A stretch of DNA of 64,000 nucleotides, from contig UBXV01000002.1 of NCBI GenBank assembly GCA_900469625.1, forward strand, positions 186,001 to 250,000. Reading direction: 5' to 3'. The position numbers and the translations under genes are program-made. The notes beneath the pieces are model-generated. The model was given only the letters and a program-made list of their open reading frames with translations, made no database searches and had not been told where the DNA came from. Each line of letters starts with the position of its first letter. Position 1 is the first letter of the stretch. This DNA is from Hyphomicrobiales bacterium (GTDB taxonomy: Bacteria; Pseudomonadota; Alphaproteobacteria; Rhizobiales; Rhizobiaceae). This document shows, piece by piece, positions 20,585 through 29,012 of the stretch.

Positions 20585-21196
20585 ATGTTGACGCTCTATC
20601 ACGCCCCGCGCTCCCGCTCTTCGCGCATCATCACTTTGCTTCGCGAGCTCGATGCGCTCGACAAGGTCGACATCGTCATCGTCGATATCACCCGTGGAGA
20701 CGGCAGCGGCGCGAAAGATCCGAAGAACCCACATCCCGATGGCAAGGTGCCGCTGCTGGTGCACGACGGTGTCGTCATCTGGGAAAGCATCGCCATCATC
20801 CAATACCTGACGGATCTGTTCCCGGCCAAAAAGCTGGCGCCGCTTGCCGGCGATCCCAAGCGCGGCCGCTATCTGAGCTGGCTTGCCTGGTACGCCGGCG
20901 TGGTCGAGCCGGTCCTGATCGCCGAGGCGGCGGGCCTTTCGCATCCCTATCTGCAGGCCACGTTCCGCGGCTCTGCAGAAATGGCGCAGCAGTTGGAGAC
21001 GGCGCTCACGAAGAGCCCCTATCTGATGGGCGATGAATTCTCCGCTGCCGACCTGCTGCTTTATTCGCCGTTTGCCTGGTACCCGGAAGCAACGCCCGCC
21101 GTGCCGGCCGTCAAGGCCTGGATCGCGCGCTGCGCCGCGCGGCCATCGGTGCAGTGGGCGTCAGAATTCGATGCGTCGCAGCAGGTTGCCGCATAA
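20585..21196 (+). CDS. Glutathione S-transferase family protein
   Basis: A 203-residue cytosolic protein with an N-terminal thioredoxin-like domain (MLTLYHAPRSRSSRIITLL; the conserved cis-Pro in GKVPLLVHDG; the Glu-Ser glutathione contact in VIWESIAIIQYL) and a C-terminal all-helical domain with FSAADLLLYSP. The active-site position early in the chain holds serine (RSRSSR), as in beta- or theta-like bacterial forms. Members conjugate or reduce glutathione adducts; the substrate cannot be told. It is divergent from the WYL regulator and convergent with the epimerase gene. Confidence 0.85.
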   Translation: MLTLYHAPRSRSSRIITLLRELDALDKVDIVIVDITRGDGSGAKDPKNPHPDGKVPLLVHDGVVIWESIAIIQYLTDLFPAKKLAPLAGDPKRGRYLSWLAWYAGVVEPVLIAEAAGLSHPYLQATFRGSAEMAQQLETALTKSPYLMGDEFSAADLLLYSPFAWYPEATPAVPAVKAWIARCAARPSVQWASEFDASQQVAA

Positions 21197-21290
21197 CCGC
21201 GAGAGTGTACCAGGCGATGTCCATTGAAGTGCCGTGCGTCAAACATGACGCGCGGCGCTTCGGTATTCGAGCCGGGCGCTCGGATCCCCT

Positions 21291-22175
21291 TCAACGCCCT
21301 TGCGAGATCTGGCGGAGCGATAGCGTCATCGTCGCAACAAGGCTTTGGCCGTGCGCGAGGATTGCAAGTCCGCCAAAGTCCGGAAGATGATGACCGTTCG
21401 GCAGATGCGTCATCGGTTCGAGGCAGAAGAAGTCTGCATCTTCCGGGGTGTAGAGCATGAAGTGGCGGAAGGGGAGCCCCGCTTCGATCTCCAGGCACAG
21501 ATCATGCTCCGGCCACTCGATCACAGCCTTGCCGTCCCAATCCTCATAGGCGTTGTTGAGCCATTGGCGCGGAAGTGGATTGCCGCTTTCGAAGTCCAGA
21601 TTGCGCGGTATCGCCCCCGGCTGATCGGGCAGGTGGCCGGCACGCTCGGTCCAGAAGCGATCGGCTTTTGCCCTCAACCGCGTGCCTGCGGTTTTCGGGA
21701 AGAAGGGATGGTGCCCGAGGCCCATCGGCAGCGCGAAAGCCGACCTGTTGGTGACCGAAAGCGTTATTGTCAGGCAGTCACCGTCGACGCTGAAGTGCTG
21801 AACGGCATCATAGGCATAGGGGCTCGGCGCAACCGCGCGGTGTTCGTAGCGCAGGCATGCCTCGGTTTTGCTGTGCGAGGCCACCTCCCATGTCGCCAGC
21901 CAGCCGTCGCCATGCAGATAACAGGGATCGCCGGCATTCCGGGGGAGGGCGTAGCGATGTCCGGCGAGGGTGAAGGTATTGCCCTCCAGCCTGTTGCCAA
22001 AGGGAACGAGCGGAAAGCCGGCTTCCGCCCCGTGGCGCTGAGACGCAAGGCCATCGGTTTCCGTGGGTCGAAAGATCGGGATGCCGGCATAGCTGCCAGA
22101 GAGGATCGAGCCGCCGAAGCGGCTCAATTCGATCGAAAGCGCGCCACTGGCGAGCCGCAGCGTGTCCCCGGACAT
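21291..22175 (-). CDS. Aldose 1-epimerase (mutarotase) family protein
   Basis: A 294-residue beta-sandwich protein of the galactose mutarotase superfamily, which interconverts alpha and beta sugar anomers. The N-terminal segment GAEAGFPLVPFGNRLEGNTF carries the substrate-binding Asn-Arg, the catalytic-type histidine lies in MGLGHHPFFPKT, and the late FCLEPMTHLPNG holds the conserved Glu. It lies six bases from the araH stop on the same strand, so it is the last gene of the araFGH operon and probably supplies the correct anomer of arabinose or galactose to the first dehydrogenase. Confidence 0.85.
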   Translation of the reverse strand: MSGDTLRLASGALSIELSRFGGSILSGSYAGIPIFRPTETDGLASQRHGAEAGFPLVPFGNRLEGNTFTLAGHRYALPRNAGDPCYLHGDGWLATWEVASHSKTEACLRYEHRAVAPSPYAYDAVQHFSVDGDCLTITLSVTNRSAFALPMGLGHHPFFPKTAGTRLRAKADRFWTERAGHLPDQPGAIPRNLDFESGNPLPRQWLNNAYEDWDGKAVIEWPEHDLCLEIEAGLPFRHFMLYTPEDADFFCLEPMTHLPNGHHLPDFGGLAILAHGQSLVATMTLSLRQISQGR

Positions 22176-22181
22176 GGGCTG

Positions 22182-23132
22182 CTAGGCTCGCCGCCCGGCA
22201 GCCGACGAGCGCAGGTTGTCGAGCAGCACGGCGAGCAGCAGGATGAGGCCGCGCACGACATACTGGTAGAAGGCCTGGATGTTGAGCAGGTTCATGACGT
22301 TTTCGGCGATGCCCATGATCAGCACGCCGACGATCACGCCCGTCATCGCCGCGCGGCCACCAGCCAGCGACACGCCGCCAAGCACGCAAGCGGAGATGAC
22401 CGAAAGCTCGAGGCCGGTTGCAGCGTTCGGCTGGCCCGAGGTGATGCGCGAGGCGAGCAGCACGCCGGCAACGGCGCAGACGAGCCCCTGCAGCGCGAAA
22501 ATCCAGATGCGCATGCGCGCGACATCGACGCCGGCAAGCCGCGATGCCTCCGGGTTGCCGCCAATCGCCAGCGTGTTCTTGCCGAACACCGTACGGTTTA
22601 GCAGGAAACCGAAGGCGACGAAGAACAGCGCCATCACCCAGATCGGTGTCGGAATGCCGAGGAAGCGCGACAACGCCAGCTGATAAAAGCTCGGGTCGTT
22701 GATGCCGACGGCGCGGCCGTCAGACGCGATCAACGCCAGGCCGCGCACGATCTGCATCGTCGCAAGCGTGGTGATCAGTGCGTTGATGCGGAAACGGGCG
22801 ATGACGACGCCGTTGACCGTGCCGACGAGGCCACCGCAGATGAGGGCGGCGACGAGGCCGAGCAGGATCGAGCCGGTCGCATTCGATGCCATGACCGCGA
22901 CCATGCCGGAAAAGGCGACCGTCGAGCCGACCGAAAGGTCGAAGTCGCGCGAGGCGAGGCAGAACATCATGGTGCAGGCAACGATGCCGATGGTGACGAC
23001 GGACTGCAGCAGGCCGAGCATGTTGCGCTCGGTCAGGAAGTTCGGCACCGTCAGCGACACGACGAGAAAGGCGAGCGCGAAGATGACGACAAGGCCCTGT
23101 TCGCCGAGAAGAAGTTTTTTCAAGGAGGTCAT
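22182..23132 (-). CDS. araH: L-arabinose/galactose-type ABC transporter, permease
   Basis: A 316-residue membrane permease of the CUT2 (ribose/arabinose) class with about ten helices. The conserved cytoplasmic loop that contacts the ATPase is visible at FGKNTLAIGGNPEASRLAGV. The early motif SRDFDLSVGSTVAFSGMVAV is typical of RbsC/AraH. I chose the ATG at 23130-23132 (MTSLKKLLLG); the open frame upstream lies within the araG end. It starts 2 bases after the araG stop. The permease works with AraG and AraF, encoded next to it, to import a pentose or hexose. Confidence 0.88.
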   Translation of the reverse strand: MTSLKKLLLGEQGLVVIFALAFLVVSLTVPNFLTERNMLGLLQSVVTIGIVACTMMFCLASRDFDLSVGSTVAFSGMVAVMASNATGSILLGLVAALICGGLVGTVNGVVIARFRINALITTLATMQIVRGLALIASDGRAVGINDPSFYQLALSRFLGIPTPIWVMALFFVAFGFLLNRTVFGKNTLAIGGNPEASRLAGVDVARMRIWIFALQGLVCAVAGVLLASRITSGQPNAATGLELSVISACVLGGVSLAGGRAAMTGVIVGVLIMGIAENVMNLLNIQAFYQYVVRGLILLLAVLLDNLRSSAAGRRA

Positions 23133-23134
23133 CG

Positions 23135-24661
23135 TCAACGTGCCTGTGCGTGAGAAGGAGTGTTTGGGTTTTGAACGTCCGGAAGGGCGGCAGCCAGAAT
23201 GCGCCGGTCGTCGAAATCTGCTCGTGGGATATCGGCGGCGACGCGACCCTCGCACATGACCATGATGCGGTCGGCGATGCCCATGACTTCTGGCAGTTCG
23301 CTTGATATCACCACGATCGCCATGCCGTCGGCTGCCAATTCATAGAGGATTTCGTAGATTTCCGACTTGGCGCCGACATCGATGCCGCGCGTGGGCTCGT
23401 CAATCATCAGGACCTTGACGCCCTCTTCGGACAGCCAGCGGCCAAGGATCACTTTCTGCTGGTTGCCGCCCGAGAGATTGATGATGTCCTGGCGACGCGA
23501 CGGCGTGCGCACGCGCAGCTTGGCAATGAACTTGTCGGCAAGCGCGCCCTCCTTCTTCGGGTTGATGATGCCGAAGGGCGAGAAGTGGCGGCGTGAGGAG
23601 ATCGTCATATTCTCCTCGATCGAGCGGCCCTGGACAATGCCGTCGAACTTGCGATCTTCCGGGCAGAGCACCATGCCGGAGCGGATCGACTGCGGCGGGC
23701 TGTCGGCCGCGATCGTGACGCCATCGACAGAGACCGATCCGCCGCTTCGCGCGTCGGCACCGTAGACGAGACGTGCCAATTCGCTGCGGCCGGCGCCGAT
23801 CAGGCCAAAGAAGCCGAGGATCTCGCCGCGACGGACGGAAAAGCTTAGAGGGTGGCGCAGTTTCGGCCCCGAAATACCTTCGACGCGCAACCGTTCCTGG
23901 CCAAGCGCGCGTTCGCGCCAGCCCCAGATGTTGGAGATCGCGCGGCCGACCATCTCGGAAATGATCTGGTCGCGCGTCACCTTCGAAATCTCGGGGTGAT
24001 GGGCGGCGAGCTTTCCGTCGCGCAGCACCGTCAGGCTGTCGCAAAGGCGGAAGATTTCGTCGAGGCGATGCGAGACATAGAGAATGACGGTGCCGCTGGC
24101 GCGCAGACGGTCGATGAGGGCAAAGAGGATCTCGCTCTCCCTTGAGGAGAGTGACGACGTCGGCTCGTCGAGCGCGATCACCCGGGCATCGAGCATGACG
24201 GCCTTGGCGATTTCCACCATCTGCCGTTCGCCGATCGATAGCGAGGCGACTTTCACGGAGGGGTCGACGTCGATGCCGATCTCGGCAAGCTTCGCCGAGA
24301 CGACGCCTGTCAGTTGCTGGCGATCGATCACGCCGCCTTTGCCCGGAAACCGCCCGAGCCAGAGGTTTTCTGCCACGGTCAGTTCCGGGACGAGCTGCAA
24401 CTCCTGGTGGATGACGATGACGCCGGCATGGAAGGCGTCGCGCACCGAGCGATAGTGCTGCTCTTTGCCGTCGATCAGGATTTCGCCGGTGTCTGCCGAC
24501 TGGTCGCCGGAGAGAACACGGATCAGCGTCGACTTGCCGGCGCCGTTTTCGCCCATCAATCCATGGACGGCACCTTTTTTCACCGAGAACGAGACGTTCG
24601 ACAGTGCCTGGACGCCGGGGTAACCCTTGGAGATGGATCGGAATTCGAGGAAGTCTTGCAT
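23135..24661 (-). CDS. araG: L-arabinose/galactose-type ABC transporter, ATPase
   Basis: A 508-residue tandem ATPase of the CUT2 class. The first nucleotide-binding domain has Walker A GENGAGKSTL (about 36-45), the signature LSIGERQMVEIAKA and Walker B VIALDEPTSSLS. The second has the degenerate Walker A GLIGAGRSEL, typical of CUT2 proteins, and signature LSGGNQQKVILGRWL with Walker B VLMIDEPTRGIDVG. The start at 24659-24661 (MQDFLEFRSISKGYPGVQAL) fits the family. It lies between araF and araH in the same operon. Confidence 0.9.
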   Translation of the reverse strand: MQDFLEFRSISKGYPGVQALSNVSFSVKKGAVHGLMGENGAGKSTLIRVLSGDQSADTGEILIDGKEQHYRSVRDAFHAGVIVIHQELQLVPELTVAENLWLGRFPGKGGVIDRQQLTGVVSAKLAEIGIDVDPSVKVASLSIGERQMVEIAKAVMLDARVIALDEPTSSLSSRESEILFALIDRLRASGTVILYVSHRLDEIFRLCDSLTVLRDGKLAAHHPEISKVTRDQIISEMVGRAISNIWGWRERALGQERLRVEGISGPKLRHPLSFSVRRGEILGFFGLIGAGRSELARLVYGADARSGGSVSVDGVTIAADSPPQSIRSGMVLCPEDRKFDGIVQGRSIEENMTISSRRHFSPFGIINPKKEGALADKFIAKLRVRTPSRRQDIINLSGGNQQKVILGRWLSEEGVKVLMIDEPTRGIDVGAKSEIYEILYELAADGMAIVVISSELPEVMGIADRIMVMCEGRVAADIPRADFDDRRILAAALPDVQNPNTPSHAQAR

Positions 24662-24729
24662 CTGCGACGCTCCGGAATGGGGCGCCCGGCGGCGATAGGC
24701 CGCCGGGCAAAAGTCATCGAAGACGGGGA

Positions 24730-25713
24730 TTACTCGATGCCGAGGTCCTTGCGCACGGCCTCGTAAGTGTCGCGCAGCGCGATCTGGCCGGCGGTGAGCG
24801 TCAGCTTTTCCGGCTCCTTGCCATTGGCGACCCACTCATACATGTTGAGCGCGGTCTCGTAGCCATGGCGCTTCGGCGAGATGATCACGGTGCCGTAGAA
24901 GCCGGTGGCTGCCGGTTTCTTGAACTCGTTGATGGCCGAGTCCGCACCGCCGATGCCGACGCCGATCATGCTGTCGGGGGCGATGCCGACGGTTTCGGTG
25001 GCGCGCACGGCGCCGAGCACCGCTTCGTCATTGAGGCCGACGGCCACCCACTTCTTGATGCCGGCATTCTTGTTGAGAACGACGGTCGAAGCGTTGAGGG
25101 CCGCTTCCGTGTCGGTCTTTGCCTGCGGCGCGTCGAAGATGTTGGCTTCCGGGAAGCCGTTGGCCTTCAGCACCGAGAGCGCACCTTCTACGCGGTCGAC
25201 GGCGGTCGGCAACTGGTCGTAGGAAACGCGGATCGCGCCGACGTCCTTCATGTCCCAGCCGCGCTTCTTGATCTCGTCGACGATCGACTGGCCGACGGCT
25301 TCGCCGATCTTGGTGGCGGAAATGCCCATATGCGGCACGTCTTCGATCGGGCTGCCATCGGCATTGACGAGGCGATCGTCGACCGTCATCAGCTTCAGGT
25401 CGTTGGCTTGGGCCTTGGCGATGATGCCGGGGCCGAGCTTGACGTCGGGCGTGCAGATGATGAAGCCCTGTGCGCCCTGGGCGCCGAGATTGTCGATCGC
25501 CGACTGAACCTTTTCGCCGTCTTCCGCGCCGATCTTGACCAGCGTGAAGCCTTTTTCCTTGGCGGCGACGTCGGCGAACTTCCACTCGTCCTGGAACCAC
25601 GGCTCCTCGGGCTGCTTGACGATGAAGCCGATCTTGACGTCGGCAGCGAAGGCCGAAGTTGCGGCGAATACGGCGACGGTGCCAGCCAAGATGGCGGCCT
25701 TGAAGAAGCGCAT
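24730..25713 (-). CDS. araF: L-arabinose/galactose-type ABC transporter, periplasmic binding protein
   Basis: A 327-residue secreted binding protein. Residues 1-23 are a signal peptide (MRFFKAAILAGTVAVFAATS, cleavage after AFA). The mature start ADVKIGFIVKQPEEPWFQDE and later segments VAVGLNDEAVLGAVRATE and YGTVIISPKRHGYETA closely match AraF, the high-affinity L-arabinose-binding protein that also binds D-galactose and D-fucose. It is the first gene of the araFGH-epimerase operon. The divergent region upstream holds an inverted repeat likely bound by the neighbouring GntR-type regulator. Confidence 0.9.
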   Translation of the reverse strand: MRFFKAAILAGTVAVFAATSAFAADVKIGFIVKQPEEPWFQDEWKFADVAAKEKGFTLVKIGAEDGEKVQSAIDNLGAQGAQGFIICTPDVKLGPGIIAKAQANDLKLMTVDDRLVNADGSPIEDVPHMGISATKIGEAVGQSIVDEIKKRGWDMKDVGAIRVSYDQLPTAVDRVEGALSVLKANGFPEANIFDAPQAKTDTEAALNASTVVLNKNAGIKKWVAVGLNDEAVLGAVRATETVGIAPDSMIGVGIGGADSAINEFKKPAATGFYGTVIISPKRHGYETALNMYEWVANGKEPEKLTLTAGQIALRDTYEAVRKDLGIE

Positions 25714-25755
25714 GATTTCTCTCCCTGGTGAACTGCCTCCTGCAGTTGCTATTTG

Positions 25756-25816
25756 TGTATGATGTATCATCATATCCGTCAATTGCCTTTGTATGATGAT
25801 TGAGATAGTGATGTAT
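25756..25816. promoter_or_regulatory. Candidate GntR-type operator between araF and its regulator
   Basis: TATGATGTATCATCATA (25758-25774) is a perfect 7-bp inverted repeat with a 3-base spacer. The half-site TGTATGATG recurs at 25790-25798, 34 bases from its first occurrence at 25756. The location between the divergent araF and GntR genes fits an operator for autoregulation and transporter control. Confidence 0.6.
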
Positions 25817-25905
25817 AACTATTGTCGACGCAGCCTCATGATCCCCGTCGCGAGGGCGGGTGAACTGGAGTAAAAGCGTCGAAGGAATTGAAGGGATGGG
25901 TGGAG

Positions 25906-26673
25906 ATGCAGATGGAAGGACGGGAGCCGCAGGCCGCAGCGGGAGAGCAGGTGCAGCGCCGGCCGCGTGTTCAGAAGAACGTGACGCGGTCCATCGCCTC
26001 CGACATCTGCGCCGATGTCTTTCCCGTCGGCTCCACACTGCCGCGGGAAAATGACCTCTGCGAGCGCTACGGCGTCAGCCGGACGGTCATCCGTGAATCG
26101 CTGAAGATCCTGGAATCCAAGGGCATGGTGCGTGGCCGCTCGCGGGTCGGCACCGTCGTTTGCGGCAAGGACGAGTGGAACATTCTCGATGCACAGGTGC
26201 TCGAATGGATCGGCGAGCGCATCTTCGAATTCGATCTTTTGAACTGCATTCTGGAAGCGCGCCGGGCGATTGAGCCGGTCGCGGCCGAATTTGCCGCAGA
26301 GCGCGCGACGGTGCAGGAAATCGCCGATCTCGAGCGGGCCTGGCAGGCGATGCGTGACGGCGAGCGCGATGTCGCCGGCTTCACCGATGCCGACGTCGCG
26401 TTCCACACCTGCCTGCTCAAGGCCAGCCACAACCAGGTCTTCCTTCAACTCGTCGGCATCATCCAGGCGGCGCTCAAATTTTCGCTGCATGCCTCCAACG
26501 AGGCCGCCGAGCGGCGCGACGAGGCGATCGACATCCATCGCGAACTGGTCGAAGCCCTGCGCATGCGAGACAAGGCGGCTGCGCGCGACTGCTCGATCCG
26601 CATGCTCGATCTCGCCGCGCGCGATCTGGCGACGGCAGTCAAGCAGCACAGCCCCGCGAAGCCCGTTCTCTGA
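25906..26673 (+). CDS. FadR/FCD-type GntR transcriptional regulator (first of two)
   Basis: A 255-residue regulator. The winged helix-turn-helix spans about 25-90 ([20 protein letters not shown], then [20 protein letters not shown]). The C-terminal FCD ligand domain (about 110-245) has the metal-binding pattern with His in [16 protein letters not shown] and [13 protein letters not shown] chose ATG 25906, with GAAGGG nine bases upstream; a TTG at 25888 is an alternative start. It is divergent from araFGH and heads the genes of the sugar-acid pathway, so it probably represses both sides and responds to a sugar or sugar acid. Confidence 0.87.
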   Translation: MQMEGREPQAAAGEQVQRRPRVQKNVTRSIASDICADVFPVGSTLPRENDLCERYGVSRTVIRESLKILESKGMVRGRSRVGTVVCGKDEWNILDAQVLEWIGERIFEFDLLNCILEARRAIEPVAAEFAAERATVQEIADLERAWQAMRDGERDVAGFTDADVAFHTCLLKASHNQVFLQLVGIIQAALKFSLHASNEAAERRDEAIDIHRELVEALRMRDKAAARDCSIRMLDLAARDLATAVKQHSPAKPVL

Positions 26674-26743
26674 AAATCCCCGCAGCCGTGCTGTCGCCCG
26701 GCTGGTCACGACCCATTATCCCCACCGAACCGGACATCATTCG

Positions 26744-27892
26744 ATGAAGATCACCAAGCTCACGACCTATATCGTCCCGCCGCGCTGGCTGTTTCTCAAG
26801 GTGGAGACCGACGAGGGTATCGTCGGCTGGGGCGAGCCCGTCGTCGAGGGCCGGGCGCTGACCGTCGAGGCTGCCGTGCACGAGCTTTCCGACTACCTCG
26901 TCGGCAAGGATCCATTCCTGATCGAGGATCATTGGAACGTGATGTATCGCGGCGGTTTCTACCGTGGCGGTGCCATCCATATGAGCGCGCTTGCCGGCAT
27001 CGACCAGGCGCTGTGGGACATCAAGGGCAAGGCACTCGGCCAGCCGGTGCATTCCCTGCTCGGCGGCCAATGCCGCGACAAGATCAAGGTCTATTCCTGG
27101 ATCGGTGGCGATCGCCCGAGCGACGTTGCCCGCAACGCCAAGGACGTGGTGGCGCGCGGCTTCAAGGCGATCAAGCTCAACGGTTGCGAGGAGTTGCAGA
27201 TCGTCGACACCAACGAGAAGATCGACAAGGCGGTGGAGACCATCGGCATCATCCGCGATGCGATCGGCCCGAATATCGGCATCGGCGTCGACTTCCACGG
27301 CCGGGTGCACCGGCCGATGGCCAAGGTGCTGGCCAAGGAACTCGAGCAGTTCAAGCTGATGTTCATCGAGGAGCCGGTGCTGTCGGAAAACCGCGAGGCG
27401 CTGAAGGAAATCGCCAACCATTGCTCGACGCCGATCGCGCTCGGCGAACGGCTCTATTCGCGCTGGGACTTCAAGTCGGTGCTGGCCGACGGTTATGTCG
27501 ACATCATCCAGCCCGACCTTTCCCATGCGGGCGGGATCACCGAATGCCGCAAGATCGCTTCGATGGCCGAGGCTTATGACGTGGCGCTGGCGCCCCATTG
27601 CCCGCTCGGGCCGATCGCGCTTGCCGCTTGCCTGCAGATCGACGCCATCAGCTACAACGCCTTCATCCAGGAACAGAGCCTCGGCATTCACTACAACGAG
27701 GCCAACGACATTCTCGATTACGTCTCCAACAAGGATGTCTTCCACTATGAGGACGGCTTTGTGTCCATCCCGCAGGGGCCGGGTCTCGGCGTCGAGGTTG
27801 ATGAGGCCTATGTCATCGAGCGCGCCAAGGAAGGTCACCGCTGGCGCAACCCGATCTGGCGCCACGAGGATGGCAGCGTCGCCGAGTGGTGA
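26744..27892 (+). CDS. dgoD: D-galactonate dehydratase-type enzyme (enolase superfamily)
   Basis: A 382-residue member of the mandelate racemase branch of the enolase superfamily, the same length as E. coli DgoD. It removes water from a sugar acid to give a 2-keto-3-deoxy acid. The metal-ligand positions are visible: Asp in [11 protein letters not shown], Glu in [15 protein letters not shown] and Glu in [12 protein letters not shown]; the C-terminal base region is [21 protein letters not shown] 26744 begins [19 protein letters not shown], as in DgoD. It follows the GntR regulator and precedes an SDR dehydrogenase. D-galactonate is the best-supported substrate, but related aldonates are possible. 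Confidence 0.85.
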   Translation: MKITKLTTYIVPPRWLFLKVETDEGIVGWGEPVVEGRALTVEAAVHELSDYLVGKDPFLIEDHWNVMYRGGFYRGGAIHMSALAGIDQALWDIKGKALGQPVHSLLGGQCRDKIKVYSWIGGDRPSDVARNAKDVVARGFKAIKLNGCEELQIVDTNEKIDKAVETIGIIRDAIGPNIGIGVDFHGRVHRPMAKVLAKELEQFKLMFIEEPVLSENREALKEIANHCSTPIALGERLYSRWDFKSVLADGYVDIIQPDLSHAGGITECRKIASMAEAYDVALAPHCPLGPIALAACLQIDAISYNAFIQEQSLGIHYNEANDILDYVSNKDVFHYEDGFVSIPQGPGLGVEVDEAYVIERAKEGHRWRNPIWRHEDGSVAEW

Positions 27893-27930
27893 CGGCTGCG
27901 CCGGTTGATCGAATGAGGGAGGGGATAAGC

Positions 27931-28707
27931 ATGAGCAAGCGGCTGGCTGGCAAGCGCATCGTCATAACTGGTGCTGCCCAGGGCATTGGTCTCGCCATGG
28001 CGGAGGAATTCCTGAAGCAAGGCGCCAGTCTCTTCCTGATCGATCGCGACGGCCCGCTGCTCGAAAAGGAGGCGGGAAGGCTCAAGGCGGATGGCGGTAC
28101 CGTTGCCTCGACGACAGCCGATATCACTGACTCAGACGGAATTGCCGAAGCCATCCGTCAGGCGGAGCAGGCGATCGGACGGCCGAACGCGCTCGTCAAC
28201 AATGCCGGCATCAACGTCTTTTCCGAGCCATTGGCATCGAGCGATGCCGACTGGCAGCGCTGCTTCGACGTCAATCTCAAGGGCGCGTGGAACTGCAGCC
28301 GTGCCGTGCTGCCGGGCATGATCGAGGATGGCGGCGGCGTCATCCTCAACATTGCCTCCACCCATGCCTTCACCATCATTCCGCATACCTTTCCCTATCC
28401 GGTGGCCAAGCATGCGCTTCTCGGCATGACCAAGTCGCTCGGCATCGAATACGCTTCGAAGGGCATCCGCGTGAACGCTCTTGCGCCCGGATACGTGCTC
28501 ACGCAGAAGGCGGTCGAATACTGGAACAGCTTTCCGGATCCGGTTGCCGCCAAAGCCGAAACAATGAAGCTGCATCCGGGCGGCCGCATCGCCACGGCTG
28601 ACGAGATTGCCCGCGCGGCACTCTTCCTGGTGTCGGACGAATGCACCTTCATCAACGCCACCTGCCTGACTGTCGATGGTGGCTTGAGCGTCCTGCACCA
28701 TCCCTGA
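27931..28707 (+). CDS. SDR-family sugar dehydrogenase (galactose/arabinose 1-dehydrogenase type)
   Basis: A 258-residue classical short-chain dehydrogenase. The cofactor loop is ITGAAQGIG (about 13-21), and NNAGIN follows at about 90-95. The catalytic serine lies in LNIASTHAF, and Tyr/Lys in FPYPVAKHALLG. The C-terminus TVDGGLSVLHHP is typical. ATG 27931 follows GAGGGAGGGGA. In its setting, between a galactonate-type dehydratase and an arabinonate-type dehydratase, it most likely oxidises D-galactose or L-arabinose at C1 to the lactone, the first step of the oxidative pathway. No lactonase gene is seen nearby. Confidence 0.8.
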   Translation: MSKRLAGKRIVITGAAQGIGLAMAEEFLKQGASLFLIDRDGPLLEKEAGRLKADGGTVASTTADITDSDGIAEAIRQAEQAIGRPNALVNNAGINVFSEPLASSDADWQRCFDVNLKGAWNCSRAVLPGMIEDGGGVILNIASTHAFTIIPHTFPYPVAKHALLGMTKSLGIEYASKGIRVNALAPGYVLTQKAVEYWNSFPDPVAAKAETMKLHPGGRIATADEIARAALFLVSDECTFINATCLTVDGGLSVLHHP

Positions 28708-29012
28708 GCCGGGGCGGGCGGTCTGATCTCAATCGCTTTCGCCAATCAGCGAGGCCCGCGTTGGTTGGCGTTGCCCGCCGCTCTCTGCTTGGTACCGGCC
28801 GCGCAGGCCCCCTGTTTCCCTGCTGCGGCGTTCGCATTCTCACCTGCCTCCTCACCGGCTTCCTCCATCAACTCCCTCCGACGTGGCCCGGTTTTCGAAA
28901 CCGGCGAGCAGGGCGGCTTGTTGTGCAGGTTCGATGCTTGACTGCGAATAACTCCGATTATATGAGAAATAAAAAGTGCCACGCAGCGCGGGCGCAAGGT
29001 GGAGGGGTGGAC
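28708..29012 (+). promoter_or_regulatory. Gap with a palindrome and a possible promoter for the aldonate dehydratase
   Basis: No gene is seen in these 305 bases. CCGGTTTTCGAAACCGG (28888-28904) is a perfect 7-bp inverted repeat with a 3-base centre. A sigma-70-like promoter follows: TTGACT at 28938-28943 and TATGAG at 28961-28966 with a 17-base spacer, 47 bases before the next gene. The dehydratase and the genes after it may therefore have their own promoter. Confidence 0.45.
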
